DNA from: Polyangiaceae bacterium | Lineage (GTDB): Bacteria; Myxococcota_A; Polyangia; Polyangiales; Polyangiaceae | Length of the DNA: 64,000 nt | Assembly (NCBI GenBank): GCA_025936115.1 | Contig: JAICTZ010000037.1 | Span: 1 to 64,000, forward strand | Direction: 5' to 3' | Shown: positions 7,101 through 14,851 of the stretch, piece after piece | How the letters are laid out: every line of letters starts with the position of its first letter | Position numbering within the stretch: the first letter of the stretch is position 1 | Program-made: the position numbers and the translations under genes | Notes under the pieces: model-generated | Databases searched by the model: none | Seen by the model: the letters and a program-made list of their open reading frames with translations, nothing else | Told to the model about the DNA's origin: nothing

Positions 7101-9227
7101 ATGCCGCCCATCACCACCGCCTTGGTTCTCACGGGAGTCTTCGGGCTCTTCGCGCTCGTTTGCGTCGTGCTCGGCTTCGCCGTGCGCGGGCACCGCGTGG
7201 CACTTTGGCTCGCGGCCGTGCTCGCTGCGTCCGCCGCGGGTGCCGCCTGGGTGAACGGCTTCTGGGCGATGGTCATTCTCGCCCTCTTGGCGCTCACCGC
7301 CGCCTTCGCGGCCGTGCCCGTGGTCGACCTGAATTGGCGCATGCGCGCGGCGCTCAACCTGAGTGTCGTGACGCTCGGCTTCCTCGCCCTCTGGCCGACG
7401 TTCAACGGCATGAGCGGCGGCAAATTCCCGTGCCCCGCGTACGTGAAGGAGCACGTGACGTTCCGTCTCGTCGCCGGGCTCGATCTGCGCGGCGGTATGC
7501 GTCTCGTCTACACGGTGGACGTCGAAGAAGCCGTCAAGGACAAGCGCGACCACTACTACGAGGACATGCGCAACGAGCTGACGCGCGTGTTCGGTCTGCA
7601 CCAGGGCGACGAACGACCTACGGAAGAGACGTACCAGAAGCTCCGCGACAAGGTGGAGCTCGAAGCGCCGCGCCGTCCCGCCGAGCTCATCCGCATGAAG
7701 CTCAAGCCGGGCGCCGACCCTTCCAAGATCGACGAGCGCTTCCTCGAGCACTTCCGTCCCGAGCTTTCGTACACGCGGAGCCAAGACGGGCACGACTGGG
7801 AGTTCCGCATCCGCTCGAGCGTCGAGTCGGGTATCCGCGAGCGCGCCGTCGGGCAAGCGCGCGAGATCATCAACCGCCGCATCGACGAGCTCGGCCTGCG
7901 TGAAGCCGCCGTCTCGTCGCGTGACGAGGACATCATCGTCGAAGTGCCGGGCGAGGACGAAAAGAGCTTCGCCAACATCCGCGACATCATCAGCCAGACG
8001 GCGCGCCTCGAGTTCAAGCTGCTCGACGACGACTCCGACTTCATGAAGACGGTGCGCGAAAAGTCGAGCGCGAGCCCCGACAGCTTGCCCGACGGGCTCG
8101 AGTTCGTGAGCGAGCAGGCGCCGGTCGGCCTCGATAAGAGCGGCGACATCAAGCACAACCTCGTCACGTACGCGTTCCTGAAGAAGGGCGACAAGGAGCC
8201 GATTCAGCACACGCTCGAGCGCTTGAAGGAATGGGCCGCCACGCTGCCCGTTCCGCCGGATCGGGAAATCGGCTTCGAGCTCGTGCGCAAGACCGTCGAT
8301 CAGGTGTCGCTCAAGGAGGAGGACGTGGGCTACCGCACCTACCTCCTGAAGTCGCGCGCCGAGGTCACGGGCGATCAGGTCCGCGACGCGGCGGCGCAGC
8401 CCGAGCAGGGTCAAGGCGCGCTCGGCGGCTGGCACGTGGCGCTGACCTTCACGGAGCAGGGCGGGCGCATCTTCGAGCGCATCACGGCCGACAACATCAA
8501 GCGGCGCTTCGCCATCATCCTCGACGGCCGCATCGAGAGCGCGCCCGTGATTCAAACGCGCATTCCGGGCGGCCACGCCCAGATCACGATGGGCTCGAGC
8601 GATCCCGAAGCGCAGCTCCAGAGCGCGCGCCAGCTGGAGCTCGTGCTGCGCTCCGGTGCGCTGCCTGCGCCCATTTCGCCCTCCAACGAGCAGCGCATCG
8701 GCCCTTCGCTCGGACGCGATTCGATCGATCTCGGCGTGCAAGGCGCGCTCGGCGGCAGCGCGCTCGTGCTGATCTTCATGGTCATCTACTACAACCGCGC
8801 CGGGTTCATCGCCGATATCGCGGTGATCATGAACCTGTTCTTGCAGCTCGCGATCCTCGCGTCGTTCGGCGCGTCGATGACGTTGCCGGGCATCGCGGGC
8901 CTCGCGCTCACGATCGGTATGAGCGTCGACGTGAACGTGCTCATCAACGAGCGCATCCGTGAGGAAATCGATCTCGGCAAGACTCCGCGCGCGGCGGTCG
9001 AGATCGGCTACAAGCGCGCGTTCAGCGCGATTTTCGACGGCCACATCACGAGCGTGATCGCGGGCGTCGTGCTCTCGCAGTACGGGACGGGTCCCATCAA
9101 GGGGTTCGCGGCGGCGCTGCTCGTCGGGGTCGTCTGCAGTCTCTTCACGGGCGTCGCGATGACCCGGGTCATGTTCGACCTCTGGGTGCGGTTCTTGGGT
9201 CGCCAAGGGCGCCTGGCGCTTGGCTGA
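7101..9227 (+). CDS. secD: protein translocase subunit SecD with extra N-terminal membrane segments
   Basis: A 708-residue SecD, part of the proton-driven SecDF complex that helps pull exported proteins across the inner membrane. The family hallmark LDLRGG is at about residue 127, followed by the large periplasmic P1 domain and the C-terminal block of five helices with SVDVNVLINERIREE. Before the usual first helix (about 83-101) there are three additional hydrophobic stretches (about 5-29, 32-51, 54-74), giving roughly nine membrane segments instead of six. The gene follows yajC by five bases and precedes secF by 32 bases. The added helices are read directly from hydrophobicity; their function is unknown. 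Confidence 0.95.
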   Translation: MPPITTALVLTGVFGLFALVCVVLGFAVRGHRVALWLAAVLAASAAGAAWVNGFWAMVILALLALTAAFAAVPVVDLNWRMRAALNLSVVTLGFLALWPTFNGMSGGKFPCPAYVKEHVTFRLVAGLDLRGGMRLVYTVDVEEAVKDKRDHYYEDMRNELTRVFGLHQGDERPTEETYQKLRDKVELEAPRRPAELIRMKLKPGADPSKIDERFLEHFRPELSYTRSQDGHDWEFRIRSSVESGIRERAVGQAREIINRRIDELGLREAAVSSRDEDIIVEVPGEDEKSFANIRDIISQTARLEFKLLDDDSDFMKTVREKSSASPDSLPDGLEFVSEQAPVGLDKSGDIKHNLVTYAFLKKGDKEPIQHTLERLKEWAATLPVPPDREIGFELVRKTVDQVSLKEEDVGYRTYLLKSRAEVTGDQVRDAAAQPEQGQGALGGWHVALTFTEQGGRIFERITADNIKRRFAIILDGRIESAPVIQTRIPGGHAQITMGSSDPEAQLQSARQLELVLRSGALPAPISPSNEQRIGPSLGRDSIDLGVQGALGGSALVLIFMVIYYNRAGFIADIAVIMNLFLQLAILASFGASMTLPGIAGLALTIGMSVDVNVLINERIREEIDLGKTPRAAVEIGYKRAFSAIFDGHITSVIAGVVLSQYGTGPIKGFAAALLVGVVCSLFTGVAMTRVMFDLWVRFLGRQGRLALG

Positions 9228-9259
9228 GGGCGGCACGAGCTTACGTCGAGGCTAGAACC

Positions 9260-10501
9260 ATGCGCTTCTTCTCCAGCGGAAAAGTCTACGATTTCATGCG
9301 CTGGCGAGCCCTTTTCGTCGGCCTCAGTCTGATCGTCACGATCGGGTCCATCGCGCTGCTCGCGCTCGGCAAGGCGCGTCTCGGCACCGACTTCCGCGGC
9401 GGTACGGAGCTCGAGGTCGCGTTCCGCGGCCACGTCGACGTGGCCGAGATCCGGCACGCCGTGACCTCGGCGGGTTTCACCGCCCCCGATGTCATCAAAG
9501 TAGACGATCCCAAAAATCCCGATCGCTACCTGGTCCGCGTGCAGGAGGTCTCGACCATCGCGCACGAGACCCAGGCGCTCGTCGAACGCAAGCTCTGCTC
9601 GGGGTCGAACCTCCCCGCCGCCGAGTGCCCGCCGCAGAAGCAAGCGACCGAGGTCCGTTTCAGCCCGGGCGGCGACAAGATCACGGTGCGCTTCGCCGAC
9701 GAGCCGGATCTCGATTGGGTGCGCCAGCAGGTCGCAACCGTGCCCGGCATCCACCTGCATCCGGGCGCCAACAACCCGCATATTCAGAACGCGCGCGACC
9801 ACAAGGTCGAGATCGAGCTCATGAGCAAGGGCGATCAGCTCATCGGCGCGCTCCAGCGTTCGCTCGGTGCACGCGCGCCGGAGCACGCCCTGCGCTCCGA
9901 GTGGATCGGCCCGCGCGCGGGCGCTCAGCTGCGTGACAGCGCGATCAAGAGCATCCTGATCGAGATCGTCTTCATCATGGCGTACATCGCCTTCCGGTTC
10001 GACCTCAGGTTCGCGCCGGGCGGCATCATCTCGCTGATCCACGACGCCACGGGCTCGCTCGGGATGCTGATCCTACTCGGCAAAGAGATCGACCTGACGA
10101 CCGTCGCCGCGATCCTCACGGTCATCGGCTACTCGGTGAACGACACCGTCGTCATCTACGACCGCGTGCGTGAAAACATCGGCAAGCTCCGCGGCGCAAG
10201 CTTCCGCGATCTCATCAACATCAGCACTTCCGAGATGCTCGGTCGGACCATCCTGACCACGGGCACGGTGCAGATGAGCCTGCTGGCCTTCTTCATTTGG
10301 GGCACTGGTACGCTCAAAAACTTCGCCTTTGCCCTCACGGTCGGGTTCATGTTCGGCATCTACTCGACGATTTACATCGCTCTCCCCGTGACGGAATGGC
10401 TCGACAAGGTCCTCTTCTCGCGCATGGGCGGCGGCTCGAATACGGGCACGAAGGGCTCGCGCGGCAAGCCGAACGCCCGGCGCGCCACGGTCCCGGCTTG
10501 A
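9260..10501 (+). CDS. secF: protein translocase subunit SecF
   Basis: A 413-residue SecF that pairs with SecD. The first helix (about 17-37) is followed by GTDFRGGTELEV, the SecF version of the conserved loop motif, and the C-terminal helices contain VIGYSVNDTVVIYDRVREN, the diagnostic SecF signature. The periplasmic region is longer than in E. coli SecF (323 residues), with an insert around residues 95-185 containing a Cys pair (CSG, ECPP). A GAGG lies about nine bases before the ATG at 9260. A short basic Gly/Ser tail ends the protein. It is the last gene of yajC-secD-secF. Confidence 0.95.
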   Translation: MRFFSSGKVYDFMRWRALFVGLSLIVTIGSIALLALGKARLGTDFRGGTELEVAFRGHVDVAEIRHAVTSAGFTAPDVIKVDDPKNPDRYLVRVQEVSTIAHETQALVERKLCSGSNLPAAECPPQKQATEVRFSPGGDKITVRFADEPDLDWVRQQVATVPGIHLHPGANNPHIQNARDHKVEIELMSKGDQLIGALQRSLGARAPEHALRSEWIGPRAGAQLRDSAIKSILIEIVFIMAYIAFRFDLRFAPGGIISLIHDATGSLGMLILLGKEIDLTTVAAILTVIGYSVNDTVVIYDRVRENIGKLRGASFRDLINISTSEMLGRTILTTGTVQMSLLAFFIWGTGTLKNFAFALTVGFMFGIYSTIYIALPVTEWLDKVLFSRMGGGSNTGTKGSRGKPNARRATVPA

Positions 10502-10590
10502 TCCCGCTGCCCTGATCGCGCTGTCATAGGGCGCAAAGGGCCGGGCAAAGACGCGAACGAACGCAAGGCGTCCCGAGACGGGACGCTCCG

Positions 10591-10618
10591 TTGACAGGGG
10601 ACTCTCCGACCTTAAGTT
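10591..10618 (+). promoter_or_regulatory. sigma-70-like promoter predicting a leaderless mRNA
   Basis: A perfect TTGACA (10591-10596), 16 bases, then TAAGTT (10613-10618). The predicted start site is about seven bases further on, which is the A of the ATG at 10625. No Shine-Dalgarno is present. Confidence 0.6.
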
Positions 10619-10624
10619 CTCTCT

Positions 10625-11023
10625 ATGTTCGCTCCCCAAACGTTCGCTCACGAGGTTACCGCCACCACAGCGCGGCCCCTGGGGTTCCCGGTGGAGCTCT
10701 GGGAGGAGATGTCCGAACAACATCGCGCCGCCTGCACCAGCGCGCAAACGCTGCTCGGCGCGTTCGGTTCGGAACGCACGGTCCCGCTGCGCGCCGCGTC
10801 GAAGCGCGTCGGCCTGACCATGCAGGAGGCGCTCGAAGGCCTGCGCGTGCTCGACGGTATGGACCTCGTGCGCGTTCAGCCCGGCGACCACGGTCCGCTC
10901 GTGACCGTGATGGCCACGCCGGAAGACCACGTCCGCATCGTCGGTCCCGACGGCGCCGTGCGCTGGGTCTTCATCGCCAAACCCCTCGACCCGCCCGAGG
11001 TCGAGGAGTACGAGCTCAACTAA
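10625..11023 (+). CDS. small winged-helix-like protein, function unknown
   Basis: A 132-residue soluble protein. The middle part (about 40-80) reads like a winged helix-turn-helix: a helix LLGAFGSERTV, then AASKRVGLTMQEALEGLRVL and a wing-like DMDL/VRVQPGDHGPLVTV segment. The C-terminal region is a beta-rich piece ending in an acidic VEEYELN. It may be a DNA-binding regulator or an adaptor that has kept only the fold; I do not recognise a named family. It has its own promoter at 10591-10618 and a terminator-like hairpin after it, so it is a single-gene unit between secF and recJ. Confidence 0.7.
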   Translation: MFAPQTFAHEVTATTARPLGFPVELWEEMSEQHRAACTSAQTLLGAFGSERTVPLRAASKRVGLTMQEALEGLRVLDGMDLVRVQPGDHGPLVTVMATPEDHVRIVGPDGAVRWVFIAKPLDPPEVEEYELN

Positions 11024-11072
11024 CGGGTAAGTCTAAGGGTCGACTCGCGATTCCCCCACCTCGCGAGTCCCC

Positions 11073-11118
11073 GGGGCCGCGCCGGCGCTTCACCACGCCG
11101 AGCCGGCCCTTTCTTTTT
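11073..11118 (+). terminator. Rho-independent-type terminator after the 10625 gene
   Basis: GGGCCG around 11074-11079 pairs with CGGCCC at about 11104-11109, followed at once by a T-rich run (TTTCTTTTT, 11110-11118). Just upstream a perfect 9-base inverted repeat GACTCGCGA/TCGCGAGTC (11042-11069) adds a second hairpin. Confidence 0.55.
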
Positions 11119-11193
11119 CCAACGGTCGAGGCAGGTCACTTTACGTCCGCTCGGGGCTAGCGTTCCGCCCAGGGCAAAAGTAATCGTGGGCGC

Positions 11194-12882
11194 ATGGTTT
11201 CGAGCGCGCCGGCTCTCGCCGTCGCTCCCCCGCCGCCCGGTTCCGATGCGCTCGACCTCGCGCAGGCGCTTTCCATCTCGCGCACGCTCGCGAGCTGGCT
11301 CGTCGCCCGCGGCTTCCGTGACGCCGCTTTGACGCGCCGCTTCCTGAGCCCGCGCCTGGCGGAGCTGTCGCCGCCGCACGCGATGCTCGATCGCGACGCC
11401 GCCGCCGAACGCATCGCGCGCGCCATCACCGCGCACGAGCGCATCGCGGTGTTCGGCGACTACGACTGCGACGGCATTACCGCCACGGCCGTGCTCACGG
11501 AGCTGCTGCGGGCGCTCGACGGCGACGTGGTCCCGCTCGTGGCCGAACGGAGCGGCGGCGGGTACGGCGTGTCGCCTGCTGCCGTGGAGCGCTTGCACGC
11601 GACTGGAGCGACGCTCGTCGTCACGTGCGACTGCGGCTCCTCGGATCACGCGTCACTCGCCGAGCTCGCGCGCCGCGGCATCGACTGCGTCGTCATCGAT
11701 CATCATCTGGTTCCCGACGAGCCCCTGCCCGCCGTGGCGTTCCTGAATCCGCAGCGGCCAGGCTGCGGTTTTCCGTTCAAATGGCTCGCATCCTGCGGGC
11801 TCGCGCTGTCGGTCGGCGCAGCGGTCCGCGCGCGGCTCGGCCGCACCATCGATCTGACCGCCGTGCTCGATCTGGTCGCCATCGGCAGCATCGCCGACGT
11901 GGTGCCGCTCGTCGGTGACAACCGTGCGCTCGTGCGCGCCGGGCTCGCTCGGCTCGCGGACGCCAAGCGTCCCGGCTTGCGCGCGCTGTTCGAGCTCGCC
12001 AAGCTCGAGCGCGGCGTGGCGCTCGGCGCCGAGGACGTGGCGTTTCGTATCGCGCCGCGCCTGAACGCGCCGGGACGTCTCGGCTCCGCCGCCGTCACGC
12101 TCGAGCTCTTGCTCGAAAAAAATCCCGCGCGCGCCGACGTCATCGCGGGCGACGTGGAGCAAAAAAACGCCGAGCGGCGCGTGCTCCAAGACCAGATGAT
12201 CGCCGAGGCGCTCGCCGAGGTGCGCGAACGACGCTGGGACGACGCCCCCGCGATCGTGATCGGGCGCGAAGGCTGGCTGCCCGGCATCGTGGGTATCGTC
12301 GCGGGCCGGCTTGCGGACGATCTGGGCCGTCCGGTCGTCGTGATCGGCTTCGAGAACGGCGCGGGGCGTGGTTCGGTCCGTGGTCCGCGCGGCTCTCGCC
12401 TTTACGACGCGCTCAAGGCCGTGAGCTCCGTGCTCGTGCGCTTCGGCGGCCACCAAGCGGCAGCCGGTCTCGAGGTCAGCGCCGAGCGCTTGGGCGAGCT
12501 CCGCGAAGGCTTCGCCGCGGCCGTCGCGTCGCACGGGCGCGACCTGTCCGCGCAAGCAGCGTCGGACGCCGTAAAGCTCGCTCCCGGCGATTCGCTCGCG
12601 CGGGTGCTCGGGGATTTCGCGCTGCTCGAGCCGTGCGGCGAAGGCAATCCTTCGCCCGAGCTCGAGCTCGAAGGGACGCTGCTCCGCGCGCGCGAGGTGC
12701 GGGGCGGCCATTTGAAGCTCGAGCTCGAGCTCGCGTCGGGGGAACGGGTGAGCGCGTTCGGTGCCAACATGGGGGAGCGCGTGCTCGAACCTGGCAGCAG
12801 CGTGAGCGTCGCCGGGCGGCTCGTCCGCGATCGTTTCCGTGGCGGGGACGCCGCCGAGATCCGGATTCAGCGACTCAGCTGA
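11194..12882 (+). CDS. recJ: single-stranded-DNA-specific exonuclease RecJ
   Basis: A 562-residue RecJ, the 5'-3' single-strand exonuclease of the RecF pathway and mismatch repair. The DHH domain has DYDCDG (89-94), a CDCGSSDH segment in place of the usual V-D-N/H-G, and VIDHH (168-171); the DHHA1 domain has GWLPGIVGIVAGRL and the RFGGHQAAAG motif; an OB fold closes the protein. All metal-binding motifs are present. The ATG at 11194 has no clear ribosome site; a weak TAATCG lies seven bases before it. It is followed 71 bases later by the MlaF-like ATPase, with its own promoter-like signal. Confidence 0.93.
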   Translation: MVSSAPALAVAPPPPGSDALDLAQALSISRTLASWLVARGFRDAALTRRFLSPRLAELSPPHAMLDRDAAAERIARAITAHERIAVFGDYDCDGITATAVLTELLRALDGDVVPLVAERSGGGYGVSPAAVERLHATGATLVVTCDCGSSDHASLAELARRGIDCVVIDHHLVPDEPLPAVAFLNPQRPGCGFPFKWLASCGLALSVGAAVRARLGRTIDLTAVLDLVAIGSIADVVPLVGDNRALVRAGLARLADAKRPGLRALFELAKLERGVALGAEDVAFRIAPRLNAPGRLGSAAVTLELLLEKNPARADVIAGDVEQKNAERRVLQDQMIAEALAEVRERRWDDAPAIVIGREGWLPGIVGIVAGRLADDLGRPVVVIGFENGAGRGSVRGPRGSRLYDALKAVSSVLVRFGGHQAAAGLEVSAERLGELREGFAAAVASHGRDLSAQAASDAVKLAPGDSLARVLGDFALLEPCGEGNPSPELELEGTLLRAREVRGGHLKLELELASGERVSAFGANMGERVLEPGSSVSVAGRLVRDRFRGGDAAEIRIQRLS

Positions 12883-12918
12883 GCAATCACGTGGGCCCGA
12901 GGTGTCCGGCGCGCCCGA

Positions 12919-12947
12919 GTGACCGGCGCCGCGCGGCGCGCTATCGT
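12919..12947 (+). promoter_or_regulatory. candidate promoter of the MlaF-like gene (leaderless geometry)
   Basis: GTGACC (12919-12924), 17 bases, TATCGT (12942-12947), then six bases to the GTG at 12954. The hexamers are imperfect, but the spacing is the same as at 10613 and 63293. Confidence 0.35.
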
Positions 12948-12953
12948 GGCGTC

Positions 12954-13736
12954 GTGCCTGGCGACACGCTCATCTCCTTCTCGCGTGTTTTCAAGGCCTT
13001 CGGACCGAAGGTCGTTTACTCGGGGCTCGACCTCGAGATCAAAAAGGGCGAAGTCCTCACGATCTGCGGCGGCTCCGGCGTCGGCAAGAGCGTGATGCTC
13101 AAGATGTTGATCGGGCTCCTCGCCGCCGACTCGGGCAAGATCCGCTTCGACGGTCTCGAGCTCACCAAGCTCGAGGAATCCGAGCTCTCCGACGTGCGTC
13201 GCCGCATCGCGATGTTGTTCCAGAGCGGCGCGCTCTTCGATTCGCTCACCGTGGGTGAAAACGTCGGCTACGGCCTCGAGGAGCACTTCCTTTACACCAT
13301 GACCGAAGCGCAGCGCGCCGAGCGCGTCGCCTGGGCGCTCGAGCTCGTCGGCTTGCCCGGCATCGAACCCATGCAGCCCTCCGACCTCTCGGGCGGCATG
13401 CGCAAACGCGTGGGTCTCGCCCGCGCCATCGCCGTGCAACCCGAAGTCCTGCTCTACGACGAGCCCACGACGGGCCTCGACCCCATCAACACCGCGCGCG
13501 TGAACCACCTCATCACGGGCCTCCAGGAGCGCCTGAACATCACGAGTATCGTCGTGACGCACGACATGCGGAGCGCGTTCAGCATCAGCGACCGCATCGC
13601 CATGGTGCATTCCGGCCGCATCATCATGGTCGGCAGCGTCGACGAATTTCGCTCCTCGCCCGACCCGCGCGTCTCCGATTTCATCGAGGGTCGCGCCCCG
13701 GTCAAAGAGAGCGTCGAAGCGCTGCTCAACAGCTAG
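12954..13736 (+). CDS. ABC transporter ATPase, MlaF-like (MCE/phospholipid transport)
   Basis: A 260-residue ABC ATPase. Walker A GGSGVGKS (39-46), a Q-loop in MLFQSGALFDSLTVGENVGYGL, signature LSGGMRKRVGLARA, Walker B VLLYDEPTTGLDP and the switch His in VVTHDM. The FQSGALFDSLTV string and LSGGM with Met/Arg/Lys are typical of MlaF, the ATPase that drives lipid transport with the permease MlaE and the MCE protein MlaD. No mlaE lies beside it; an MCE protein is encoded 6 kb downstream at 19768. The GTG start is chosen because the fold begins right after it and the frame upstream overlaps recJ. Confidence 0.88.
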   Translation: MPGDTLISFSRVFKAFGPKVVYSGLDLEIKKGEVLTICGGSGVGKSVMLKMLIGLLAADSGKIRFDGLELTKLEESELSDVRRRIAMLFQSGALFDSLTVGENVGYGLEEHFLYTMTEAQRAERVAWALELVGLPGIEPMQPSDLSGGMRKRVGLARAIAVQPEVLLYDEPTTGLDPINTARVNHLITGLQERLNITSIVVTHDMRSAFSISDRIAMVHSGRIIMVGSVDEFRSSPDPRVSDFIEGRAPVKESVEALLNS

Positions 13737-13752
13737 ACTCGAGTCGGCAGTC

Positions 13753-14442
13753 ATGGGCGGAAAGATCTCGACGCTGCTCCTCGATGTCGGCGGGACGCTC
13801 GTGATGCCGAATTTCGAGCGTATGGCGGGCGAATACGCCGCCGACGGCGTTGCGGTGAGCGCTCGAGCGCTCGAACGCGCCGAGGCAGAGGTACGACTCG
13901 CGATCGAGCGGCCGGACTTCGTGCGCAGCCACGCGGATCCTTGGCTTGCATTCATGCACGACATCGCACGCTTTGCGGGCGTGAGCGCGCCGCCGCGCGC
14001 CGCGTTCGAGCGACTGCGCGTCTATCACGACACGACCAATCTCTGGGAGCACGTGATCGAAGGCACCGAAGCCGCGCTCCGAACACTCGCCGCACGTTAC
14101 CGGCTCGGCGTCGTCTCCAACGCCAACGGCACGGTGAGGAAGAAGCTCGAGCGCGTCGGGCTCGGCCACTTTTTCGAGACCGTCGTCGATTCGGCGGAAG
14201 AAGGCATCGAGAAGCCGGATCCTCGACTCTTCCGCGTCGCGCTCGAGCGGCTCGGAGTGCGCGCCGAGGAGACCGCCTACGTCGGCGACATCTTCAAAGT
14301 CGACGTAGTCGGAGCGCGTGCGGCAGGCATCTTGCCCATTCTCATCGATCCTCGCGGCGTGCATCTCGACAAGGCGTGCCACCGCGTCGCCACGCTCGCC
14401 GAAGTCACGGCCCTACTTGCCGCTCACCGCTCCCTCCCGTGA
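13753..14442 (+). CDS. HAD-superfamily hydrolase
   Basis: A 229-residue HAD hydrolase with an alpha-helical cap. Motif I is LLLDVGGTL: the nucleophile Asp is present, but the usual second Asp (DxD) is Gly, as in a subset of HAD proteins. Motif II VVSNANG, motif III Lys in EKPDP, motif IV YVGDIFKVDVVGA. The loss of the acid/base Asp suggests weak phosphatase activity or another reaction. The substrate cannot be told. It follows the ATPase gene by 16 bases, so it is probably cotranscribed, and its stop overlaps the GTG of the pseudogene behind it. Confidence 0.85.
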   Translation: MGGKISTLLLDVGGTLVMPNFERMAGEYAADGVAVSARALERAEAEVRLAIERPDFVRSHADPWLAFMHDIARFAGVSAPPRAAFERLRVYHDTTNLWEHVIEGTEAALRTLAARYRLGVVSNANGTVRKKLERVGLGHFFETVVDSAEEGIEKPDPRLFRVALERLGVRAEETAYVGDIFKVDVVGARAAGILPILIDPRGVHLDKACHRVATLAEVTALLAAHRSLP

Positions 14443-14815
14443 ACTTCCTCATCGCGCAGCTTTCGACGAGCGCGGGCATCCGCGCGCCGCTCTCGCGCCT
14501 CGCGGATCAGGTATTTTTGGACTTGGCTGCCGAAATCGAAGCTCGGGGCGCGACGCGCAAGGTAGCCGTCGACATGTTCGGCCTCACGCTCCGGAGCTAA
14601 AGAAAAGGTACAACGGCTCACGGAGAGCGCGACCGTGAGAGAGCGCACGCTCTGGGAGGCGCTGCTGGACTTCTCCTCTTTCCGAGTCCGACGAACGCCT
14701 GCTCCGGCTGACCGCCCGCTACGAGGGCGTTATCCGACATCCTCATCCACGCTCTCACCTCGTGCGAGCAGGCGCGCGAGCGCCTTCGCAGGCGCCTTCA
14801 CGCTCATTGGATTTG
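14439..14815 (+). pseudogene. frameshifted small regulator-like gene of a myxobacterial family
   Basis: A GTG at 14439, overlapping the HAD stop, opens a 53-codon frame (to 14600) reading RLADQVFLDLAAEIEARG then RKVAVDMFGLTLRS before a TAA. The expected continuation appears in another frame right after it, as KVQRLTESATVRERTLWEA, then in a third frame as SESDERLLRLTARYEGVIR, and again shifted as ILIHALTSCEQ. I recall intact proteins in myxobacteria with this order (helical N-terminus, M-F-G-x-x-L-R, then R-L-x-E-S and T-L-W-E-A, then a winged-helix-like end). At least three frame changes in 380 bases mean decay rather than one sequencing error. The family assignment is from memory. Confidence 0.6.
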
Positions 14816-14851
14816 GGATAGTCTCGATTCGAGGGTTGCCCCTTCCTCGCG

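Noticed and set aside
6612-9236. 874-codon minus-strand frame opposite yajC-secD
   Set aside because: Antisense shadow of certain genes, with no start site or domain.
11042-11069. Perfect 9-base inverted repeat as a stand-alone terminator
   Set aside because: No T run follows it; the real terminator-like structure with T run is just downstream.
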